From Roseovarius aestuarii (GTDB taxonomy: Bacteria; Pseudomonadota; Alphaproteobacteria; Rhodobacterales; Rhodobacteraceae), in the NCBI GenBank assembly GCA_027214255.1, contig JAPWHL010000007.1, positions 62,001 through 126,000 of the forward strand: a stretch of 64,000 bases of DNA, written 5' to 3'. The notes beneath the pieces were generated by a model. The model was not told the origin of the DNA. It saw only the letters and a list, made by a program, of their open reading frames with translations, and searched no databases. The position numbers and the translations under genes were made by a program. This document shows positions 8,299 to 15,817 of this stretch, piece by piece; within the stretch, counting starts at the first letter, position 1, and each line of letters opens with the position of its first letter.

Positions 8299-9197
8299 AT
8301 GAAGCACGCGTTTGTGGCTGAGCATCGCCCCATCTTTTCGGTGCGCAGGATGTGCCGCTGCCTCAACATCCATCCCAGTGGGTTCTATGCATGGGTTAAG
8401 AATCCGTTAAGCCAGCGCGCGCGTGAGGATACCCATCAAACAAAGCTGCTCACGGATGCAAGGAAAGACAGCGGTAAGGCCTATGGGTATCGCAAGCTGC
8501 ATGATGATCTGATGGAATTAGGCGAGACCAGTTGCCCAAACCGTATTGCCAGGCTGGCACGTTTAGCAGGGATCCGCGCTAAGATCGGCTACAAACGCAA
8601 GCCGGGAGAGTATGGCGGCAAACCATCTGTCGTGGTCGATAATACGTTGGATCGGCGGTTTGATGTGGCTGAACCCGATACGGCTTGAGTCTCCGATATT
8701 ACATACATCAAAACCTACGAGGGCTTCTTATATCTGGCTGTCGTCATCGACCTCTACTCGCGACGTGTGATTGGCTGGGCCACACAATCACGCCAGCCTA
8801 CTGACCTTGTTCTACAGGCATTACTGATGGCCGTCTGGCGGCGCAAACCCAAACACCCTGTCCTGACCCACACAGACCAAGGCTCGCAGTATACAAGCCG
8901 GGATTGGGCTGCATTTCTGCGGGCCCACAACTTTGAACATTCGATGAGCAGGCGCGGTAATTGTCATGACAATGCAGTTGCCGAGAGCTTCTTCAATCTG
9001 ATCAAACGTGAACGCATTCGCCGCCGCACCTACAAGACACGCGAACAAGCAAGACAAGACAAGACAAGACAAGACAAGACATCTTCGACTACATCGAAAT
9101 GTTCTATAACCCGAAACGCAAACATGCCAGAAACGGGATGCTGTCGCCCGTCGACTTCGAAAACAGCCAGCGCAACATCAACCAAGAAAGTGTCTAG
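8299..9197 (+). pseudogene. IS3-family transposase OrfB (DDE integrase core), inactivated twice
   Basis: From KHAFVAEHRPIFSVRRMCR the frame follows IS3 OrfB. The DDE residues are present: D in VSDITYI, D in THTDQGSQYTS, and E in NAVAESFFNLIKRE. The first lesion is a TGA at 8686-8688 where the family has Trp (DTA-W-VSDITYI), probably TGG to TGA. The second is six copies of AAGAC at 9051-9080. Two copies would keep the frame for ARQDIFDYIEMFYNPKRKHARN, so four extra copies (20 bases) shift it, and the original ending, to the TAG at 9195-9197, is read out of frame. No active transposase can be made from this copy. Confidence 0.88.
9051..9080 (+). repeat. AAGAC pentanucleotide tandem repeat (6 copies) in the transposase gene
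   Basis: Six perfect AAGAC units follow ACACGCGAACAAGC and precede ATCTTCGAC. The coding frame on both sides is restored only with two copies (mod 3), so the tract has grown by four units. Growth by slippage is the simplest explanation. Confidence 0.9.
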
Positions 9198-9215
9198 AAA
9201 ACTAGGGGCTATTCA
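9186..9215 (-). repeat. Right terminal inverted repeat of the IS3 element
   Basis: The complement begins TGAATAGCCCC and runs to CTTTCTT; it includes the ancestral transposase stop codon. Confidence 0.8.
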
Positions 9216-9254
9216 AAGAGAATTTGCACCGAAAAATAAATTTGCGTGATGCCA

Positions 9255-9510
9255 ATGTCTAACGAGAGGATACAATCGGCACCACGTTGCGCAGCGCTTG
9301 CCAAGACAACAGGAAACCGTTGCACAGCCCCAGCGCGGCGCGGCTGGAAGGTCTGCAGGATGCACGGCGCGGGTGCTGGCGCACCAACTGCCCTGCCAAT
9401 GGGGCTTGGGTGCATGGGGAGCGCTCTAATCAGGCTCAACGCAATCGACGCCATTTAGACGCGTTACTGCAACAGGCGCGGGAAGCAGTTGCGGCATTGG
9501 TGCGTAGAGA
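9255..9510 (+). pseudogene. Frameshifted phage-type small protein with a Cys/His-Gly motif
   Basis: The first frame reads RCAALAKTTGNRCTAPARRGW and then KVCRMHGAGAGAPT. This is the pattern RCxAxTxxGxxCxxPAxxGxxxCRMHGG of short proteins common in prophages and islands. The usual continuation (GPANGAWVHGERSNQA...RRHLDALLQQAREAVAAL) is present but in a different frame from about 9390. Restoring one G near 9390/9391 would join them. The end is approximate because no stop is found in the second frame before the tRNA. It starts 40 bases after the IS end and looks like part of a decayed integrated element. Its function in the family is not known. Confidence 0.6.
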
Positions 9511-9819
9511 TGAAAAACCGCTCAATAGTGGCGGCAACAATCCCTACCCCTGTTTTTGGTTGCGCGCAGCGCGAATGAAGCGGCAAGATACGGTCCGAAC
9601 GCTTAGCGTCACATCACTATCCGCGCCTCTCAAGGGGGGGACAAAAACTTTGCCCCGTCCAGATCAGGACCGGGCAGGACAGCAAAATTCACGCGCGGGC
9701 AAAATGGAGAAGAAAAGTTGGGCGCAATCCTTAGCGATTCTAAGCATTTTTTCTATGTGGGGTGGTTTGTGGGGTAGAACCGCCACCGCGCCAGTTTATT
9801 CAATGATTTCAATGGTGGG
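9511..9819. other. Non-coding stretch between phage-type remnant and tRNA-Arg
   Basis: I see no convincing gene here. The sequence contains G-rich and A-rich runs (a GGGGGG at about 9635 and repeated GTGGGGT/GTTTGTGGGGTAG near 9758-9777). It may be leftover DNA of an element inserted at the tRNA 3' end. No integrase gene and no second copy of the tRNA 3' end were found in the window. Confidence 0.5.
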
Positions 9820-9896
9820 TGGCGGACCGAGGAGGATTCGAACCCCCGACCCCCTGATTCGTAGTCAGGTACTCTATCCAGCTGAGCTATCGGTCC
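9820..9896 (-). tRNA. tRNA-Arg (anticodon ACG)
   Basis: A complete 77-base cloverleaf on the minus strand with encoded CCA. The acceptor stem GGACCGA pairs with TCGGTCC, the discriminator is G, and the D arm is GCTCAGCTGGATAGAG(T). The anticodon stem CCTGA/TCAGG encloses the loop CTACGAA (anticodon ACG, normally read as ICG for CGU/CGC/CGA). The T arm is GGGGG-TTCGAAT-CCTCC. Its 3' end faces the phage-type and IS remnants, the usual side for island integration. Confidence 0.97.
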
Positions 9897-10140
9897 ACAC
9901 CGGCACCATCTATCGGCCAACGAAATGCGCCGCAACCAGAAAAGCGCTCGATTGGAAAGTTTTCCGATCAAACCTGCATTTTTTTGTCTGACCATGCCGA
10001 AGTGATCCGGAAACTAGCCATTAGGGCGGCACACGAGTGGCAGTGCGACTTGTGAAAGCCTGTGCCATTCTGTGCTTTGCGTCGCGCGCAGAATAATCCA
10101 GAGGCTAGACTTGGGACGCGCAGCCCCGCATTTGGCACAA

Positions 10141-11523
10141 TTACCCTGTTGCGTCCTTAGGCAAAGTGATTTGGAAACAGGTCCCGTCGGGCCCCGTCTG
10201 CACCAAATCCAGCGTGCCGCCATGGCCCCGGATCAATTCGGCTGAAATAATCAGGCCCAAACCAGTGCCGCCCTTCGTCACACCGCCCTGAAACGCCGTG
10301 AACAGGTGTTCGCGCGCACGTGGTGGCAGACCCGGGCCGGTGTCCGTAACCCGGATTATCCATTCGGTATCACCCGTTTCTGCGTGGACATTTATTTCCC
10401 CTGCCCGCCCAGTGGCCACAATCGCCTGACGTGCGTTGCGCACCAGATTGGACAGCACCCGATGCAGCTGTTCGGTATCGGCCCATAGGGTAAAGGCATT
10501 GGGCACGTCTTCGGAATAGCTGACGTTACTACTTTCGCTGGATAGGCGCTCGCTATCGAACACGTCTTCGATCAAGTCTGCCAACGCCACCCGACTAGGG
10601 CGCGGAGACGGTTCTTCGGCTTTGCCATAGGTCAAGGTCGCTTCGCACAGGTTCACCGCGCGGGTGATAGAATTCACCAACTTGGGGGCCAGCCGCTGAA
10701 CGGACGGATCCTGAGACATCTCGATACGATCGGTGAACAGCTGGGCCGAGGTCAGGATGTTGCGCAAGTCATGGCTGATCTTGGCCACAGCACCGCCTAA
10801 TTGCGCCAACCGCTCTTTTTGGCGCAGGGCCTGTGTCAACTGGGTTTGCATCAACAAAAGCGTCTCTTCGGCTTCGCGCAACTCTTCGATGCTGGAGCTG
10901 GGAACGATAACGCCCCGCGCATCTTCGGGGGCCTGCGCGTAGTTGCGCATGACTTCAACCACGCGTTTGATCGGCTTGACCAGAAACACCCGCACAGCCA
11001 AGAATAACAGGACAGCGGTGATCACCGAAATAACCGCTGACAGCACCAGGATGCGCAACCCGTACTCGATCAACGCATAGCGCAACGGCCCTGTTTCCAT
11101 CGTAACCTCGATCAACAGGCCAGCCATGCGTGAAGGCGCGCCGATCACACGGATAACTTCGTCCTTAGGATTGATCAGTCGGGCCATCGCATCGCGGATC
11201 AATACCAGCGCACTTGCATTGCGCAGGTCAAACGTGGCCGCGATGGGCTGTGGCAACGGCGAGGACAGAACCAGCTGGCGCGCCTCATCACGACGCAAAA
11301 CCACGTTAAAGACGCCGGCATTACTGAGCAGTTCTTCATTCAGATCTGGCGAGATTTCATCGCTGGCCAACAGAGCCAACGATGCAATCTGCGAACGCTC
11401 CAGATGCGAGCGCAGGAAATCCTCGCGAAACCGCGCGACAGACGGCACAAAAATCATGACCTCGGCCAGCATCACAAAGACAGCCGTCAAGATCAGGAAT
11501 CTGCCGGAGAGTGAATTCATCAT
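10141..11523 (-). CDS. Sensor histidine kinase, membrane bound
   Basis: A 460-residue kinase with a first membrane helix at about 8-27, an extracytoplasmic sensor of about 125 residues, a second helix at about 156-180 and a HAMP-like linker (VKPIKRVVEVM). The phospho-acceptor is H251 in AKISHDLRNILTSAQLF. The ATP-binding domain shows the N box NLVRNARQAI, the G1 box VTDTGPGLPPRAREHLF and the G2 box GGTGLGLIIS. No response regulator gene is adjacent, so the partner is unknown. It starts 19 bases after a flavin disulfide reductase gene, which itself follows a TVP38-type membrane protein; all three are probably co-transcribed, hinting at a redox or membrane-stress signal (inference). Confidence 0.9.
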   Translation of the reverse strand: MMNSLSGRFLILTAVFVMLAEVMIFVPSVARFREDFLRSHLERSQIASLALLASDEISPDLNEELLSNAGVFNVVLRRDEARQLVLSSPLPQPIAATFDLRNASALVLIRDAMARLINPKDEVIRVIGAPSRMAGLLIEVTMETGPLRYALIEYGLRILVLSAVISVITAVLLFLAVRVFLVKPIKRVVEVMRNYAQAPEDARGVIVPSSSIEELREAEETLLLMQTQLTQALRQKERLAQLGGAVAKISHDLRNILTSAQLFTDRIEMSQDPSVQRLAPKLVNSITRAVNLCEATLTYGKAEEPSPRPSRVALADLIEDVFDSERLSSESSNVSYSEDVPNAFTLWADTEQLHRVLSNLVRNARQAIVATGRAGEINVHAETGDTEWIIRVTDTGPGLPPRAREHLFTAFQGGVTKGGTGLGLIISAELIRGHGGTLDLVQTGPDGTCFQITLPKDATG

Positions 11524-11542
11524 GCCCTACGTTATCCGCGCG

Positions 11543-12961
11543 TTATGGCAACCAACGCTGTACTGCGCCGACCACCCGTTTCACCATAGCGCTATCAAAG
11601 AGGCGAGGTGAAAAATAGGCCCCGGCGGCACGTTTATTGACTTCACCTAGCGTCGGATACGGCGACACCATGGCCGCAACCTGACTCATCTTCATGTTAT
11701 TGGCCAGTACCAGCGCCCAAAGATTTATCAGCTCGCCCGCCTGATGGCCAACGATAGAGGCCCCCACCGCACGGCCCCGCACGACCATTACCTTTACCAA
11801 CCCCTTGGTTTTGCGATCAGCAATAGCGCGGTCATTATGCGCATACTCAAACCGCACGACTTCCAGCCGCGGACCGAATTTTGTACGCGCGTCTGCTTCG
11901 GTCAACCCGACCTGCGCCAACTCCGGGTCAGTAAATGTCACCCACGGCATGTGATCCGTGCGTTGTTTCGCAGGCAGGCCCAGAACCGCCGAGCGGATCA
12001 CAATCCCCGCGTGATATCCCGCCACATGGGTAAATTGCAGCCCGCCCACCACGTCGCCGATGGCATAGACCCGCCTGTTGGTGGTTTTCAGACGGTCATC
12101 CACTTTGATCCCGGTTTTGGTGGCTTCAATTCCGCCGGCGGCCAGATTCAGACGGTCCATATTGGCCTTACGCCCGGCGGCCACTAACAAATGCGATCCG
12201 GAAAAGACGCGCCCGTCCTTGGTTTCGATCTCAATCGCGCCCTTTTGGCCCCGAATTTCAGCGGCCAACGCATCTTCGACGATCTCGATACCCTCGTCCC
12301 GCAGGCTCTTCAGTACAACAGCGGTCAATTCGGGATCGTCTTTGCCCAGCGCCTTGGCACCTTCGATCACTGTGACCTTGCTTCCCAAACGTCGGTGCGC
12401 CTGCGCCATTTCCATACCGATGGGACCACCACCGATAATCAGTAGGTGGTCTGGCTTTTCTCGCAGGTTGAACAGGGTTTCATTGGTTTCAAATGGCACG
12501 CTATCCAGACCCGGGATAGGCGGGACCATGGGCGACGACCCTGTCGAGATTACAATTCTACGTGCGGTAATCGTATCCTCACCGGCCCGCACCTCTGTTG
12601 GAGAAACGAAACTGCCGTATTCGCGGATCACGCGCACGCCCATTTCCTCAAAGCGCTCTTGGCTATCCACTGGCGCAATATCGGCGATCACGTCGGCCAC
12701 ATGCTGCATGGCGGCGCTATAGTCAGTCTTTGGATCAACATTGGCGACGCCGAACTTGGCCGTATGCGCCTGACCAAAGGCGGCCTTGCCGGAGGCCAGC
12801 AACGCCTTGGATGGGACGCAACCGAAATTCAGGCAGTCGCCCCCCATTTCGTGCCCTTCCAGCAAGATGACATCCGCTCCCATCTGCTTGGCCCCAGCCG
12901 CCAAGGACAAGCCACCCGAACCCGCACCGATGACCAAAATATCCGTCTTCAACTGTGCCAT
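11543..12961 (-). CDS. FAD-dependent pyridine nucleotide-disulfide oxidoreductase (mercuric reductase / Lpd-like)
   Basis: A 472-residue class I flavin disulfide reductase. It has the FAD site DILVIGAGSGGLSLAAGA, the redox disulfide GGDCLNFGCVPSK (residues about 42-54), the NAD(P) site LLIIGGGPIGMEMAQ, a second FAD motif VYAIGDV, and a dimerisation domain at the C-terminus. The usual active-site HPTxxE appears as YPTLGE, so the base histidine of dihydrolipoamide and glutathione reductases is not conserved. Proteins of this group found next to TVP38-type genes are annotated as dihydrolipoamide or mercuric reductase-like, but their substrate is not settled. No merR, merA heavy-metal domain or extra C-terminal cysteine pair is seen, so mercury reduction is unlikely. 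Confidence 0.88.
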   Translation of the reverse strand: MAQLKTDILVIGAGSGGLSLAAGAKQMGADVILLEGHEMGGDCLNFGCVPSKALLASGKAAFGQAHTAKFGVANVDPKTDYSAAMQHVADVIADIAPVDSQERFEEMGVRVIREYGSFVSPTEVRAGEDTITARRIVISTGSSPMVPPIPGLDSVPFETNETLFNLREKPDHLLIIGGGPIGMEMAQAHRRLGSKVTVIEGAKALGKDDPELTAVVLKSLRDEGIEIVEDALAAEIRGQKGAIEIETKDGRVFSGSHLLVAAGRKANMDRLNLAAGGIEATKTGIKVDDRLKTTNRRVYAIGDVVGGLQFTHVAGYHAGIVIRSAVLGLPAKQRTDHMPWVTFTDPELAQVGLTEADARTKFGPRLEVVRFEYAHNDRAIADRKTKGLVKVMVVRGRAVGASIVGHQAGELINLWALVLANNMKMSQVAAMVSPYPTLGEVNKRAAGAYFSPRLFDSAMVKRVVGAVQRWLP

Positions 12962-12964
12962 GTC

Positions 12965-13720
12965 TTATATATCCTTCGTGCCGCGCAGGGCCTTGATCAA
13001 AATAGGGAGGGCCGCCAATGCACACAGCCCAAGGATAGGTCCGATAATTTGTGGTTCCCACAACAGGCTGAGATCCGGGCTTTCGCCGCGATCGAACACT
13101 TCGCCCAATCCGACACCGATCCACGTAAACACCAGCGCGCCGGGGATGATGCCCAAAACAGTCGTCAAAGCAAAATTGCGAAATTTCACCCCAACCAGCG
13201 CGGGCATCAGGTTGGCTACAAAGAAAGGCACCACCGGGACAAGACGCATAAGAAACAAAACGCTGATTTCATTGTTGTGCAAACCGGCCTTCATACGTTT
13301 TAGCACCCCGTCTGATGCGTCCATCCGCGCCGCGAGGGTTTTGCCCAGGCCTGCGCGTGCCGCCCAGAAAATTGCGATAGCCCCCAATGACGCGGCCATG
13401 ACATTAAACGTGGTCCCAAGCCCCAGACCAAACAAAAAGCCCCCTGTGACCGATGCCACGGCCGCCCCCGGCAACGAAAACGCCACAATGATGAAATAGA
13501 CGGCGACAAATCCCAGAACCATCCAGAAGTAATGCGTGTCGCGAAATCCCAGCAATGCTTCGCGGTGAACGCGCAATGTCTCAAAACTGAGATAGTCGCG
13601 CAGGGTGAACGCGCCAATCAATGCAATGATCACAATACCCACCAGCGGTGCGTGCCGTAAAATCGACCGCGCCTGTGTGATCTCTGTGTGGTCCATGTCC
13701 TGTTCATCCCTGTTACTCAT
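12965..13720 (-). CDS. TVP38/TMEM64 family inner-membrane protein
   Basis: A 251-residue protein with a VTT (DedA-related, SNARE-associated) domain. It has five to six hydrophobic segments, the motif PGAAVASVTGGFLFGLGLGT (about 90-109), and the later RLVPVVPFFVANLMPAL and GVKFRNFALTTVLGIIPGALVFTWIGVG. Members act in lipid or membrane homeostasis in other bacteria; the role here is unknown. The start at 13720 has no clear ribosome site; an internal ATG at 13696 (MDHTEITQ) is preceded by AGGGA and may be used instead. It leads the three-gene run with the flavin reductase, 3 bases away. Confidence 0.85.
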   Translation of the reverse strand: MSNRDEQDMDHTEITQARSILRHAPLVGIVIIALIGAFTLRDYLSFETLRVHREALLGFRDTHYFWMVLGFVAVYFIIVAFSLPGAAVASVTGGFLFGLGLGTTFNVMAASLGAIAIFWAARAGLGKTLAARMDASDGVLKRMKAGLHNNEISVLFLMRLVPVVPFFVANLMPALVGVKFRNFALTTVLGIIPGALVFTWIGVGLGEVFDRGESPDLSLLWEPQIIGPILGLCALAALPILIKALRGTKDI

Positions 13721-13876
13721 GCGTTGAACCGTAGATGACGGGCCATAAGCGCGAAAGATAGGCCTATCACGCGCGCTTGAACGTCAGTGATTGCCAGAGA
13801 GGGCTCGCTGACTGTTTTGTAACACTTCGCGCATCACGCGCGCGGCAGATTGTTGCAAAAAACCGCACCGGGGTGT

Positions 13877-13905
13877 TTGACTTGGGCCAAGGCGCTGTCT
13901 ATAGA
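13877..13905 (+). promoter_or_regulatory. Sigma-70-type promoter for rpmH-rnpA-yidD
   Basis: TTGACT (13877-13882), a 17-base spacer and TATAGA (13900-13905), with the start codon of rpmH 80 bases further on. The rest of the 265-base gap before rpmH holds nothing else recognisable. Confidence 0.75.
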
Positions 13906-13985
13906 CCGGGTTTCAAAGACACCACCGGGCCAATTGTTGCGAATCCCTTCGCGCCCTGCCCGCAGACAAAGTCGGAGACGGAGCG

Positions 13986-14120
13986 ATGAAACGCACCTAT
14001 CAACCCTCGAACCTCGTGCGCAAACGGCGCCACGGTTTCCGCGCACGCATGGCCACCAAGGCCGGCCGCAAAATCCTGAACGCCCGCCGTGCGCGTGGTC
14101 GTAAAGAGCTGAGCGCATAA
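13986..14120 (+). CDS. rpmH: 50S ribosomal protein L34
   Basis: A 44-residue basic protein starting [20 protein letters not shown] and ending RGRKELSA, the standard L34 sequence pattern. It is part of the large ribosomal subunit. GGAG lies a few bases before the ATG. It is followed by rnpA, as in almost all bacteria. Confidence 0.98.
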   Translation: MKRTYQPSNLVRKRRHGFRARMATKAGRKILNARRARGRKELSA

Positions 14121-14238
14121 GCGCCAGCCGCATTGGTTGACGAACCATGACACCGCCGGAGGGCCCGACCATTTGGATGGGTACCTTTCTCCGGCGGATT
14201 TGTCATGTCCGGATCCGATCGGACCGGAGGCCCGCGCC

Positions 14239-14598
14239 ATGAACATCCTCAAGAATCGTCGCGATTTCCTGCGCGCCGCACGCGGGCCTCGACGGGCTGT
14301 CGGGTCGATGGTGGTACAGGCACGTCTTCGTTCACCGGATGAAGGTGCCAACGGGGTGCGTGTCGGCTTTACCTGCTCCAAGAAAGTTGGCAACGCGGTT
14401 GCGCGCAATCGCGCCAAACGCCGCCTGCGCGAGGCTGCCCGCGTTGTCCTGCCCGAATTGGGGCTGGATGGCTGGGATTATGTGTTGATTGGCCGCTTTC
14501 AAGCCACCGCTGCCCGCCCCTTTGACGCACTGAAATCCGATCTGGAACTGGCCCTGCGCCACCTGCACAAGAATACTGTTCAAGGGGCGGGCACATGA
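14239..14598 (+). CDS. rnpA: Ribonuclease P protein component
   Basis: A 119-residue protein subunit of RNase P, which with its RNA removes 5' leaders from pre-tRNAs. The RNA-binding motif [18 protein letters not shown] (about residues 57-74) and the preceding [14 protein letters not shown] are characteristic. The frame is open upstream, but the ATG at 14239 has GGAGG 10 bases before it and gives the normal beginning [14 protein letters not shown]. The last four bases overlap yidD. Confidence 0.95.
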   Translation: MNILKNRRDFLRAARGPRRAVGSMVVQARLRSPDEGANGVRVGFTCSKKVGNAVARNRAKRRLREAARVVLPELGLDGWDYVLIGRFQATAARPFDALKSDLELALRHLHKNTVQGAGT

Positions 14599-14816
14599 CC
14601 CCGCTGGCGTGGGTACTATCCTTGCCTGTGCGCGGCTATCGCCTGCTATTCAGCCCTTGGGTTGGGCATGGGTGTCGCTATCATCCGACATGCAGCGCCT
14701 ACGCGTTAGAGGCCTTGCAGCGCCACGGCGGGATCAAGGGCGGTTGGCTGGCGGCGCGGCGCATCTTGCGCTGCCACCCATGGGGTGGCGCGGGCATCGA
14801 CGACGTACCCGATTGA
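14595..14816 (+). CDS. yidD: Membrane protein insertion efficiency factor YidD
   Basis: A 73-residue YidD with the conserved core [16 protein letters not shown] and [18 protein letters not shown]. It sits by an amphipathic N-terminal helix at the inner membrane and helps insert proteins with YidC. The start overlaps rnpA (ATGA). Unusually, yidC is not the next gene: ttcA and an EAL-domain gene lie between. Confidence 0.95.
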   Translation: MTPLAWVLSLPVRGYRLLFSPWVGHGCRYHPTCSAYALEALQRHGGIKGGWLAARRILRCHPWGGAGIDDVPD

Positions 14817-14875
14817 CCGACCCGGTGCCCCTCAGCCCCCTTGCCGCATCGCCCCAACTCCACTAAAGCCAGCCT

Positions 14876-15760
14876 ATGCTGGACCAAAATGAACCCGACG
14901 ACATCCACCCGCTGTTCCACGGCGCACCGCGCAGCACGGAATTCCGTAAGCTGCGCAAACGAATCGTGCGCTTGGCGCGTGAGGCGGTGGATCAGTATGG
15001 TATGGTCGACCGCGACGCACCCCGTGCGCGTTGGTTGGTATGCCTGTCCGGCGGCAAGGACAGTTATACCCTGTTGGCCGTACTACACGAACTGCAATGG
15101 CGTGGATTGCTACCCGTCGATTTGCTGGCGTGCAATCTGGATCAAGGTCAGCCCGGTTTTCCTGCGACGGTTCTACCTGAATTCCTTGAAACAATGCAGG
15201 TGCCCCACCGCATAGAGTATCAGGACACCTATTCCATCGTCATGGACAAGACCCCTGCAGGACGCACATTCTGTGCCCTGTGTTCACGGCTGCGACGTGG
15301 CAACCTTTACCGCATCGCGCGCGAAGAAGGGTGCAACGCCGTTGTTCTGGGGCATCACCGCGACGACATTCTCGAAACCTTTTTCATGAACCTGTTCCAT
15401 GGTGGGCGTCTCGCGACGATGCCACCGAAACTGGTAAACGAAGAGGGTGATCTGTTCGTCTTTCGCCCCCTTGCCCACGTGGCCGAGGTCGACTGCGAGC
15501 GATTCGCCAATGCAATGGGCTATCCTATCATTCCCTGCGACCTGTGTGGCAGTCAGGATGGGCTGCAACGTCAGCAAGTAAAGCAAATTCTTGACGGGTG
15601 GGAGGCCAACAGTCCCGGCCGCCGTCAGGTGATGTTTCGCGCATTGATGAATGCCCGGCCATCGCATTTGTTGGATCCGAAATTGTTCGATTTTGCCGGG
15701 CTTGGCCTTGGGTCCGTCAAATTTGAAGAAACTTCCGACGTGGCACCTAAACTGCGTTAA
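14876..15760 (+). CDS. ttcA: tRNA 2-thiocytidine(32) synthetase TtcA
   Basis: A 294-residue ATP-dependent enzyme that thiolates C32 of certain tRNAs using an iron-sulfur cluster. The PP-loop SGGKDS is at 58-63. The cluster cysteines are C143 and C146 in [11 protein letters not shown] and C231 in IPCDLCGSQ, the pattern that marks TtcA and not TilS. LGHHRDD follows at about 168-173. It begins 59 bases after yidD and is probably on the same transcript. Confidence 0.93.
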   Translation: MLDQNEPDDIHPLFHGAPRSTEFRKLRKRIVRLAREAVDQYGMVDRDAPRARWLVCLSGGKDSYTLLAVLHELQWRGLLPVDLLACNLDQGQPGFPATVLPEFLETMQVPHRIEYQDTYSIVMDKTPAGRTFCALCSRLRRGNLYRIAREEGCNAVVLGHHRDDILETFFMNLFHGGRLATMPPKLVNEEGDLFVFRPLAHVAEVDCERFANAMGYPIIPCDLCGSQDGLQRQQVKQILDGWEANSPGRRQVMFRALMNARPSHLLDPKLFDFAGLGLGSVKFEETSDVAPKLR

Positions 15761-15817
15761 GCGACTGTTCAGTACCCTCCCCTAGGTTGCAGTTGCAATC
15801 TGAAGGGATCTGCCGAC

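Larger units (their letters stand above)
7931..9215 (+). mobile_element. Decayed IS3-family insertion sequence
   Basis: The element is about 1,285 bp with related ends. The left end starts TGAATAGCCC and the complement of the right end starts TGAATAGCCCC; both continue with TAGAC-CTTTCTT at about 20-30 bases. It begins with TG and ends with CA as IS3 members do. Inside are an orfA-like reading frame and an orfB (DDE integrase-type transposase), both damaged. The flanking bases (GCTC left, AAGA right) show no target duplication, which suggests an old or rearranged insertion. It lies between the TetR gene and tRNA-Arg, on the 3' side of the tRNA. Confidence 0.9.

Noticed and set aside
9051..9080. 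Tandem repeat as a CRISPR-like array
   Set aside because: Units are only five bases with no spacers; it is a microsatellite within a transposase gene. No CRISPR array was found elsewhere in the window.
7927..9219. Target-site duplication around the IS
   Set aside because: The three to five bases on each side (GCTC / AAGA) do not match.
9500..9991. Open frame running from the phage-type remnant through the tRNA gene
   Set aside because: It passes through tRNA-Arg and has no protein-like composition after about 9510.
11543..12961. Mercuric reductase as the function of the flavin reductase
   Set aside because: No heavy-metal N-terminal domain, no C-terminal cysteine pair and no mer genes nearby.
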